Shown here: one piece after another, positions 46,101-57,425 of the stretch
Layout: each line of letters starts with the position of its first letter
Position numbering within the stretch: position 1 is the first letter of the stretch
Assembly (NCBI GenBank): GCA_946800325.1
Contig: CAMPEJ010000015.1
Span: 186,001-250,000, forward strand
DNA from: Luzula sylvatica
Lineage: Eukaryota > Streptophyta > Magnoliopsida > Poales > Juncaceae
Length of the DNA: 64,000 nucleotides
Direction: 5' to 3'
Program-made: the position numbers and the translations under genes
Notes under the pieces: generated by a model
Seen by the model: only the letters and a program-made list of their open reading frames with translations
Database searches by the model: none
What the model was told of the DNA's origin: nothing

Positions 46101-49100
46101 CATAACATTTCACCAAAATTTACAAACACTAAGAAAGTTTGTTTTTCGATTCAAAACAATTTGTTTATGCTTTGGGGAGTTCAAATAACGTATTTTGAGA
46201 TCATTTGAATCGTATCTTTTACCACATAACATTTCACCAAAATTTACAAACACTAAGAAAGTTTGTTTTTCCATTCAAAACAATCTGTTTATGCTTTGGG
46301 GAGTTCAAATAACGTATTTTGAGATCATTTGAATCGTATCTTTTACCACATAACATTTCACCAAAATTTACAAACACTAAGAAAGTTTGTTTTTCGATTC
46401 AAAACAATCTGTTTATGCTTTGGGGAGTTCAAATAACGTATTTTGAGATCATTTGAATCGTATCTTTTACCACATAACATTTCACCAAAATTTACAAACA
46501 CTGAGAAAGTTTGTTTTTCGATTCAAAACAATCTGTTTATGCTTTGGGGAGTTCAAATAACGTATTTTGAGATTATTCGAATCGTATCTTTTACCACATA
46601 ACATTTCACCAAAATTTACAAACACTAAGAAAGTTTGTTTTTCGATTCAAAACAATTTGTTTATGCTTTGGGGAGTCCAAATAACATATTTTTAGATCAT
46701 TTGAATCGTATCTTTTACCACATAACATTTCACCAAAATTTACAAACACTAAGAAAGTTTGTTTTTCGATTCAAAACAATCCGTTTATGCTTTGGGGAGT
46801 TCAAATAAAGTATTTTGAGATCATTGGAATCGTATCTTTTACTACATAACATTTCACCAAAATTTACAAACGCTAAGAAATTTGTTTTTCGATTCAAAAC
46901 AATCTGTTTATGCTTTGGGGAGTTCAAATAACGTATTTTGAGATCATTCGAATCGTATCTTTTACCACATAACATTTCACCAAAATTTACAAACACTAAG
47001 AAAGTTTGTTTTTCGATTCAAAACAATCTGTTTGTGCTTTGGGGAGTTCAAATAACGTATTTTGAGATCATTTGAATCGTATCTTTTACTACATAACATT
47101 TCACCAAAATTTACAAACACTAAGAAAGTTTGTTTTTCGATTCAAAACAATCTGTTTATGCTTTGGGGAGTTCAAATAACGTATTTTGAGATCATTTGAA
47201 TCGTATCTTTTACCACATAACATTTCACCAAAATTTACAAACACTAAGAAAGTTTGTTTTTCGATTCAAAACAATCTGTTTATGCTTTGGGGAGTTCAAA
47301 TAACGTATTTTGAGATCATTTGAATCGTATCTTTCACTACATAACATTTCACCAAAATTTACAAACACTAAGAAAGTTTGATTTTCGATTCAAAACAATC
47401 TGTTTATGCTTTGGTAAGTTCAAATAACGTATTTTGAGATCATTTGAATCGTATCTTTTACTACATAACATTTCACCAAAATTTACAAACACTAAGAAAG
47501 TTTGTTTTTCGATTCAAAACAATCTGTTTATGCTTTGGGGAGTTCAAATAACGTATTTTGAGATCATTCGAATCGTATCTTTTACCACATAACATTTCAC
47601 CAAAATTTACAAACAGTTAGAAAGTTTGTTTTTCGATTCAAAACAATCTGTTTAAGCTTTGGGGAATTCAAATAACGTATTTTGAGATCATTCGAATCGT
47701 ATCTTTTACCACATAACATTTCACCAAAATTTACAAACACTAAGAAAGTTTGTTTTTCGATTCAAAACAATTTGTTTATGCTTTGGGGAGTCCAAATAAC
47801 ATATTTTTAGATCATTTGAATCGTATCTTTTACCACATAACATTTCACCAAAATTTACAAACACTAAGAAAGTTTGTTTTTCGATTCAAAACAATCTGTT
47901 TATGCTTTGGGGAGTTCAAATAACGTATTTTGAGATCATTGGAATCGTATCTTTTACTACATAACATTTCACCAAAATTTACAAACACTAAGAAATTTGT
48001 TTTTCGATTCAAAACAATCTGTTTATGCTTTGGGGAGTTCAAATAACGTATTTTGCGATCATTCGAATCGTATCTTTTACCACATAACATTTCACCAAAA
48101 TTTACAAACACTAAGAAAGTTTGTTTTTCGATTCAAAACAATCTGTTTGTGCTTTGGGGAGTTCAAATAACGTATTTTGAGATCATTTGAATCGTATCTT
48201 TTACTACATAACATTTCACCAAAATTTACAAACACTAAGAAAGTTTGTTTTTCGATTCAAAACAATCTGTTTATGCTTTGGGGAGTTCAAATAACGTATT
48301 TTGAGATCATTTGAATCGTATCTTTTACCACATAACATTTCACCAAAATTTACAAACACTAAGAAAGTTTGTTTTTCGATTCAAAACAATCTGTTTATGC
48401 TTTGGGGAGTTCAAATAACGTATTTTGAGATCATTGGAATCGTATCTTTTACTACATAACATTTCACCAAAATTTACAAACACTAAGAAACTTTGTTTTT
48501 CGATTCAAAACATTCTGTTTATGCTTTGGGGAGTTCAAATAACTTATTTTGAGATCATTCGAATCGTATCTTTTACCACATAACATTTCACCAAAATTTA
48601 CAAACACTAAGAAAGTTTGTTTTTCGATTCAAAACAATCTGTTTGTGCTTTGGGGAGTTCAAATAACGTATTTTGAGTTCATTTGAATCGTATCTTTTAC
48701 TACATAACATTTCACCAAAATTTACAAACACTAAGAAAGTTTGTTTTTCGATTCAAAACAATCTGTTTATGCTTTGGGGAGTTCAAATAACGTATTTTGA
48801 GATCATTGGAATCGTATCTTTTACCACATAACATTTCACCAAAATTTACAAACACTGAGAAAGTTTGATTTTCGATTCAAAACAATCTGTTTATGCTTTG
48901 GGGAGTTCAAATAACGTATTTTGAGATCATTCGAATCGTATCTTTTACCACATAACATTTCACCAAAATTTACAAACACTAAGAAAGTTTGTTTTTCGAT
49001 TCAAAACAATTTGTTTATGCTTTGGGGAGTTCAAATAACATATTTTTAGATCATTCGAATCGTATCTTTTACCACATAACATTTCACCAAAATTTACAAA

Positions 49101-52100
49101 CACTAAGAAAGCTTGTTTTTCGATTCAAAACAATCTGTTTATGCTTTGGGGAGTTCAAATAACGTATTTTGAGATCATTGGAATCGTATCTTTTACTACA
49201 TAACATTTCACCAAAATTTACAAACACTAAGAAAGTTTGTTTTTCGATTCAAAACAATCTGTTTATGCTCTGGGGAGTTCAAATAACTTATTTTGAGATC
49301 ATTCGAATCGTATCTTTTACCACATAACATTTCACCAAAATTTACAAACACTAAGAAAGTTTGTTTTTCGATTCAAAACAATCTGTTTGTGCTTTGGGGA
49401 GTTCAAATAACGTATTTTGAGATCATTTGAATCGTATCTTTTACTACATAACATTTCACCAAAATTTACAAACACTAAGAAAGTTTGTTTTTCGATTCAA
49501 AACAATTTGTTTACGCTTTGGGGAGTTCAAATAACGTATTTTGAGATCATTTGAATCGTATCTTTTACCACATAACATTTCACCAAAATTTACAAACACT
49601 AAGAAAGTTGGTTTTTCCATTCAAAACAATCTGTTTATGCTTTGGGGAGTTCAAATAACGTATTTTGCGATCATTCGAATCGTATCTTTTACCACATAAC
49701 ATTTCACCAAAATTTACAAACACTAAGAAAGTTTGTTTTTCGATTCAAAACAATCTGTTTGTGCTTTCGGGAGTTCAAATAACGTATTTTGAGATCATTT
49801 GAATCGTATCTTTTACTACATAACATTTCACCAAAATTTACAAACACTAAGAAAGTTTGTTTTTCGATTCAAAACAATCTGTTTATGCTTTGGGGAGTTC
49901 AAATAACGTATTTTGAGATCATTTGAATCGTATCTTTTACCACATAACATTTCACCAAAATTTACAAACACTAAGAAAGTTTGTTTTTCGATTCAAAACA
50001 ATCTGTTTATGCTTTGGGGAGTTCAAATAACGTATTTTGAGATCATTGGAATCGTATCTTTTACTACATAACATTTCACCAAAATTTACAAACACTAAGA
50101 AAGTTTGTTTTTCGATTCAAAACAATCTGTTTATGCTTTGGGGAGTTCAAATAACTTATTTTGAGATCATTCGAATCGTATCTTTTACCACATAACATTT
50201 CACCAAAATTTACAAACACTAAGAAAGTTTGTTTTTCGATTCAAAACAATCTGTTTGTGCTTTGGGGAGTTCAAATAACATATTTATAGATCATTCGAAT
50301 CGTATCTTTTACCACATAACATTTCACCAAAATTTACAAACACTAAGGAAGTTTGTTTTTCGATTCAAAACAATCTGTTTATGCTTTGGGGAGTTCAAAT
50401 AACGTATTTTGAGATCATTTGATTCGTATCTTTTACCACATAACATTTCACCAAAATTTACAACCACTGAGAAAGTTTGATTTTCGATTCAAAACAATCT
50501 GTTTATGCTTTGGGGAGTTCAAATAACGTATTTTGAGATCATTTGAATCGTATCTTTTACCACATAACATTTTACCAAAATTTACAAACACTAAGAAAGT
50601 TTAATTTTCGATTCAAAACAATCTGTTTATGCTTTGGGGAGTTCAAATAACGTATTTTGAGATCATTTGAATCGTATCTTTTACTACATAACATTTCACC
50701 AAAATTTACAAACACTAAGAAAGTTTGTTTTTCGATTCAAAACAATTTGTTTATGCTTTGGGGAGTTCAAATAACATATTTGTAGATCATTCGAATCGTA
50801 TCTTTTACCACATAACATTTCACCAAAATTTACAAACACTAAGAAAGTTTGTTTTTCGATTCAAAACAATATGTTTATGCTTTGGGGAGTTCAAATAACG
50901 TATTTTGAGATCATTTGAATCGTATCTTTTACCATATAACATTTCACCAAAATTTACAAACACTAAGACAGTTTGATTTTCGATTCAAAACAATCTGTTT
51001 ATGCTTTGGGAAGTTCAAATAACGTATTTTGAGATCATTTGAATCGTATCTTTTACTACATAACATTTCACCAAAATTTACAAACACTAAGAAAGTTTGT
51101 TTTTCGATTCAAAACAATCTGTTTATGCTTTGGAGAGTTCAAATAACGTATTTTGAGATCATTTGAATCGTATCTTTTACCACATAACATTTCACCAAAA
51201 TTTACAAACAGTTAGAAAGTTTGTTTTTCGATTCAAAACAATCTGTTTAAGCTTTGGGGAGTTCAAATAACGTATTTTGAGATCATTCGAATCGTATCTT
51301 TTACCACATAACATTTCACCAAAATTTACAAACACTAAGAAAGTTTGTTTTTCGATTCAAAACAATTTGTTTATGCTTTGGGGAGTCCAAATAACATATT
51401 TTTAGATCATTTGAATCGTATCTTTTACCACATAACATTTCACCAAAATTTACAAACACTAAGAAAGTTTGTTTTTCGATTCAAAACAATATGTTTATGC
51501 TTTGGGGAGTTCAAATAACGTATTTTGAGATCATTGGAATCGTATCTTTTACTACATAACATTTCACCAAAATTTACAAACAGTAAGAAATTTGTTTTTC
51601 GATTCAAAACAATCTGTTTATGCTTTGGGGAGTTCAAATAACGTATTTTGCGATCATTCGAATCGTATCTTTTACCACATAACATTTCACCAAAATTTAC
51701 AAACACTAAGAAAGTTTGTTTTTCGATTCAAAACAATCTGTTTGTGCTTTGGGGAGTTCAAATAACGTATTTTGAGATCATTTGAATCGTATCTTTTACT
51801 GCATAACATTTCACCAAAATTTACAAACACTAAGAAAGTTTGTTTTTCGATTCAAAACAATCTGTTTATGCTTTGGGGAGTTCAAATAACGTATTTTGAG
51901 ATCATTTGAATCGTATCTTTTACCACATAACATTTCACCAAAATTTACAAACACTAAGAAAGTTTGTTTTTCGATTCAAAACAATCTGTTTATGCTTTGG
52001 GGAGTTCAAATAACGTATTTTGAGATCATTGGAATTGTATCTTTTACTACATAACATTTCACCAAAATTTACAAACACTAAGAAAGTTTGTTTTTCGATT

Positions 52101-53741
52101 CAAAACAATCTGTTTATGCTTTGGGGAGTTCAAATAACTTATTTTGAGATCATTCGAATCGTATCTTTTACCACATAACATTTCACCAAAATTTACAAAC
52201 ACTAAGAAAGTTTGTTTTTCGATTCAAAACAATCTGTTTATGCTTTGGGGATTTCAAATAACGTATTTTGAGTTCATTTGAATCGTATCTTTTACTACAT
52301 AACATTTCACCAAAATTTACAAACACTAAGAAAGTTTGTTTTTCGATTCAAAACAATCTGTTTATGCTTTGGGGAGTTCAAATAACGTATTTTGAGATCA
52401 TTTGAATCGTATCTTTTACCACATAACATTTCACCAAAATTTACAAACACTGAGAAAGTTTGATTTTCGATTCAAAACAATCTGTTTATGCTTTGGGGAG
52501 TTCAAATAACGTATTTTGAGATCATTCGAATCGTATCTTTTACCACATAACATTTCACCAAAATTTACAAACACTAAGAAAGTTTGTTTTTCGATTCAAA
52601 ACAATCTGTTTGTGCTTTGGGGAGTTCAAATAACGTATTTTGAGATCATTTGAATCGTATCTTTTACTACATAACATTTCACCAAAATTTACAACCACTA
52701 AGAAAGTTTGTTTTTCGATTCAAAACAATTTGTTTATGCTTTGGGGAGTTCAAATAACGTATTTTGAGATCATTTGAATCGTATCTTTTACCACATAACA
52801 TTTCACCAAAATTTACAAACACTAAGAAAGTTTGTTTTTCCATTCAAAACAATCTGTTTATGCTTTGGGGAGTTCAAATAACGTATTTTGAGATCATTTG
52901 AATCGTATCTTTTACCACATAACATTTCACCAAAATTTACAAACACTAAGAAAGTTTGTTTTTCGATTCAAAACAATCTGTTTATGCTTTGGGGAGTTCA
53001 AATAACGTATTTTGAGATCATTTGAATCGTATCTTTTACCACATAACATTTCACCAAAATTTACAAACACTGAGAAAGTTTGTTTTTCGATTCAAAACAA
53101 TCTGTTTATGCTTTGGGGAGTTCAAATAACGTATTTTGAGATTATTCGAATCGTATCTTTTACCACATAACATTTCACCAAAATTTACAAACACTAAGAA
53201 AGTTTGTTTTTCGATTCAAAACAATTTGTTTATGCTTTGGGGAGTCCAAATAACATATTTTTAGATCATTTGAATCGTATCTTTTACCACATAACATTTC
53301 ACCAAAATTTACAAACACTAAGAAAGTTTGTTTTTCGATTCAAAACAATCCGTTTATGCTTTGGGGAGTTCAAATAAAGTATTTTGAGATCATTGGAATC
53401 GTATCTTTTACTACATAACATTTCACCAAAATTTACAAACGCTAAGAAATTTGTTTTTCGATTCAAAACAATCTGTTTATGCTTTGGGGAGTTCAAATAA
53501 CGTATTTTGAGATCATTCGAATCGTATCTTTTACCCCATAACATTTCACCAAAATATACAAACACAAAGAAAGTTTGTTTTTCGATTCAAAACAATCTGT
53601 TTGTGCTTTGGGGAGTTCAAATAACGTATTTTGAGATCATTTGAATCGTATCTTTTACTACATAACATTTCACCAAAATTTACAAACACTAAGAAAGTTT
53701 GTTTTTCGATTCAAAACAATCTGTTTATGCTTTGGGGAGTT
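41440..53741. repeat. 53-monomer duplication (6569-bp offset)
   Basis: Rare variants recur 6569 bp apart: gattcg at 43852/50421, ccattcaaaac at 43048/49617 and 46271/52840, and the paired 123-bp monomers at 44871/51440 and 46730/53299. Similarity begins near 41.44 and 48.0 kb and continues until the right copy stops at the family A/B junction. The overlap with the 4586-bp and 8181-bp offsets gives a nested order of AB-AB-C-A'-C'. Confidence 0.82.
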
Positions 53742-53813
53742 ATCGTATCTTTTAGTACATAATTTTTCACCAAATTTCACAAACACTAAGAAAGTTTGTT
53801 TTTCGATTCAAAA
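53717..53813. repeat. Truncated 97-bp junction monomer between families A and B
   Basis: The monomer begins as family A (aatctgtttatgctttgggg) and after agtt jumps to atcgtatcttttagtac, which is family B. About 27 bp are missing. Everything left is A and everything right is B, so the deletion point is also the family boundary (about 53741). Confidence 0.9.
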
Positions 53814-54559
53814 CAAGATTTTTACGCTTTGAGGAGTTCAAATAACGTGTTTTTAGATTATTTGTATCGTATCTTTTAGTACATAACTTTTCACCAAATT
53901 TTACTATCACTAAGAAAGTTTGTTTTTCGATTCAAAACAAGATTTTAACGCTTTGAGGAGTTCAAATAACATGTTGTTAGATCATTTGTATCGTATCTTT
54001 TACAACATAATTTTCACCAAATTTCACAAACACTAAGAAAGTTTGTTTTTCGATTCAAAACAAGATTTCAACGCTTTGAGGAGTACAAATAACGTGCTTT
54101 TAGATCATTTGTATCGTATCTTTTACTACATAACTTTTTACCAAATTTCACAAATGCTAAGAAAGTTTGTTTTTCGATTCAAAACAAGATTTTAACGCTT
54201 TGAGGAGTTCAAATAACATGTTTTTAGATCAATTGTATCGTATCTTTTACTACATAACTTTTCACCAAATTTGACAAACACTAAGAAAGTTTGTTTTTCG
54301 ATTCAAAACAAGATTTTAACGCATTGAGGAGTTCAAATAACGTGTTTTTAGATCATTTGTATTGTATCTTTTACTACATAATTTTTCACCAAATTTTACA
54401 AACACTAAGAAAGTTTGTTTTTCGATTCAAAACAAGATTTTAACGCTTTGAGGAGTTCAAATAATGTGTTTTTAGATCATTTGTATCGTATCTTTTAGCA
54501 CATAACTTTTCACCAAATTTCACAAACACTAAGAAAGTTTGTTTTTCGATTCAAAACAA

Positions 54560-57260
54560 GATTTTAACGCTTTGAGGAGTTCAAATAACATATTTTTAAA
54601 TCATTTGTATCGTATCTTTTACTACATAACTTTTCACCAAATTTTTCAAACACTAAGAAAGTTTATTTTTCGATTCCAAACAAGATTTTAACGCTTTGAG
54701 GAGTTCAAATAATGTGTTTTTAGATCATTTGTATCGTATCTTTTACAACATAACTTTTCACCAAATTTCACAAACACTCAGAAAGTTTGTTTTTCGATTC
54801 AAAACAAAATTTTAACTCTTTGAGGAGTTCAAATAACGTGTTTTAAGATCATTTGTATCGTATCTTTTACAACATAACTTTTCACCAAATTTCACAAACA
54901 CTAAGAAAGTTTGTTTTTCGATTCAAAACAAGATTTTAACGCTTTGAGGAGTTCAAATAACGTGTTTTTAGATCATTTGTATCGTATCTTTTACTATATA
55001 ACTTTTCTCCAAATTTCACAAACACTAAGAAAGTTTGTTTTTCGATTCGAAACAAGATTTGAACGCTTTGAGGAGTTCAAATAACGTGTTTTTAGATCAT
55101 TTGTATCGTATCTTTTACTATATAACTTTTCACCAAATTTCACAAACACTAAGAAAGTTTGTTTTTTGATTTCAAAACAAGATTTTAACGCTTTGAGGAG
55201 TTCAAATAACGTGTTTTTAGATCATTTGTATCGTATCTTTTAGTACATAACTTTTCACCAAATTTCACAAACACTAAGAAAGTTTGTTTTTCGATTCAAA
55301 ACTAGATTTTAACGCTTCGAGGGGTTCAAATAACATGTTTTTAGATCATTTGTATCGTATCTTTTACTACATTACTTTTCACCAAATTTTTCAAACACTA
55401 AGAAAGTTTGTTTTTCGATTCAAAACAAGATTTTAACGCTTTGAGGAGTTCAAATAATGTGTTTTTAGATCATTTGTATCGTATCTTTTACTACATAACT
55501 TTTCACCAAATTTCACAAACACTAAGAAAGTTTGTTTTTCGATTCAAAACAAGATTTTAACGCTTTGAGGAGTTCAAATAACGTGTTTTTAGATCATTTG
55601 TATCGTATCTTTTAGTACATAACTTTTCACCAAATTTCACAAACACTAAGAAAGTTTGTTTTTCGATTCAAAACATGATTTTAACGCTTTGAGGAGTTCA
55701 AATAACATATTTTTTAATCATTTGTATCGTATCTTTTACTACATAACTTTTCACCAAATTTTTCAAACACTAAGAAAGTATATTTTTCGATTCCAAACAA
55801 GATTTTAACGCTTTGAGGAGTTCAAATAATGTGTTTTTAGATCATTTGTATCGTATCTTTTACAACATAACTTTTCACCAAATTTCACAAACACTCAGAA
55901 AGTTTGTTTTTCGATTCAAAACAAGATTTTAACTCTTTGAGGAGTTCAAATAACGTGTTTTAAGATCATTTGTATCGTATCTTTTACTACATAACTTTTC
56001 ACCTAATTTCACAAACACTAAGAAAGTTTGTTTTTCGATTCAAAACAAGATTTAACGCTTTGAGGAGTTCAAATAACGTGTTTTTAGATCATTTGTATCG
56101 TATCTTTTACTATATAACTTTTCTCCAAATTTCATAAACACTAAGAAAGTTTGTTTTTCGATTCGAAACAAGATTTTAACGCTTTGAGGAGTTCAAATAA
56201 CGTGTTTTTAGATCATTTGTATGGTATCTTTTACTACATAACTTTTCACCAAATTTCACAAACACTAAGAAAGTTTGTTTTTCGATTTCAAAACAAGATT
56301 TTAACGCTTTGAGGAGTTCAAATAACGTGTTTTTAGATCATTTGTATCGTATCTTTTAGTACATAACTTTTCACCAAATTTCACAAACACTAAGAGAGTT
56401 TGTTTTTCGATTCAAAACTAGATTTTAACGCTTCGAGGGGTTCAAATAACATGTTTTTAGATCATTTGTATCGTATCTTTTACTACATTACTTTTCACCA
56501 AATTTTTCAAACACTAAGAAAGTTTGTTTTTCGATTCAAAACAAGATTTTAACGCTTTGAGGAGTTCAAATAATGTGTTTTTAGATCATTTGTATCGTAT
56601 CTTTTACTACATAACTTTTCACCAAATTTCACAAACACTAAGAAAGTTTGTTTTTCGATTCAAAACAAGATTTTAACGCTTTGAGGAGTTCAAATAACGT
56701 GTTTTTAGATCATTTGTATCGTATCTTTTAGTACATAACTTTTCACCAAATTTCACAAACACTAAGAAAGTTTGTTTTTCGATTCAAAACAAGATTTTAA
56801 CGCTTTGAGGAGTTCAAATAACATATTTTTAAATCATTTGTATCGTATCTTTTACTACATAACTTTTCACCAAATTTTTCAAACACTAAGAAAGTTTATT
56901 TTTCGATTCCAAACAAGATTTTAACGCTTTGAGGAGTTCAAATAATGTGTTTTTAGATCATTTGTATCGTATCTTTTACAACATAACTTTTCACCAAATT
57001 TCACAAACACTCAGAAAGTTTGTTTTTCGATTCAAAACAAGATTTTAACTCTTTGAGGAGTTCAAATAACGTGTTTTAAGATCATTTGTATCGTATCTTT
57101 TACTACATAACATTTCACCAAATTTCACAAACACTAAGAAAGTTTGTTTTTCGATTCAAAACAAGATTTTCACGCTTTGAGGAGTTCAAATAACGTGTTT
57201 TTAGATCATTTGTATCGTATCTTTTACTATATAACTTTTCTCCAAATTTCACAAACATTA
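54560..57260. repeat. 9-monomer higher-order repeat in family B (about 1116 bp)
   Basis: The gattccaaac variant occurs at 54674, 55791 and 56907 and aacatattttt at 54589, 55706 and 56822, spaced 1117 and 1116 bp. The cttcgagggg variant occurs at 55314 and 56431. This gives two full copies and a third cut short at the scrambled patch. Confidence 0.83.
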
Positions 57261-57262
57261 AG

Positions 57263-57425
57263 AATGTTCAAATAACGTGTTTTAAGATCATTTGTATCGT
57301 ATCTTTTACTAAATTTCAAATTTCAAATAACGTGTTTTAAGATCATTTGTATCGTATCTTTTACTAACTTTTCTCCAAATTTCAAATAACGTGTTTTAAG
57401 ATCATTTGTATCGTATCTTTTACTA
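57263..57425. repeat. Scrambled patch of 55-59-bp sub-repeats
   Basis: The segment ttcaaataacgtgttttaag...tatcttttacta is repeated three times starting at 57267, 57322 and 57381 (spacings 55 and 59 bp), without the rest of the monomer. Joins occur at short ttcaaat / caaattt homologies. It looks like local slippage or template switching inside family B. Confidence 0.88.

Larger units (their letters stand above)
1..53741. repeat. 124-bp satellite array, family A (about 433 monomers)
   Basis: Head-to-tail tandem array, one orientation throughout. The landmark string gattcaaaac recurs every 124 bp (C at 5, 129, 253 and so on). A typical monomer runs from aaaacaatctgtttatgc through ggggagttcaaataacg, gagatcatttgaatcg and ccacataacatttcacc to aagaaagtttgtttttcg, and is about 29% GC by hand count. 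Common variant sites include tatgc/tgtgc, aacgta/aactta/aacata, catt(T/C/G)gaatcg, tacCaca/tacTaca, accaaaa/acaaaaa and actAag/actGag. Substitutions are frequent and indels very rare. The array is non-coding and fits the size and composition of plant centromeric or pericentromeric satellites, but a centromere role is inferred only. The left end is outside the window. Confidence 0.98.

Noticed and set aside
3639..53832. Short ORFs of 60-88 codons on both strands in the satellite
   Set aside because: They recur at HOR spacings, consist only of monomer translation, lack any known domain and arise where monomer length or a base change removes a stop. I treat them as by-products of the repeat.
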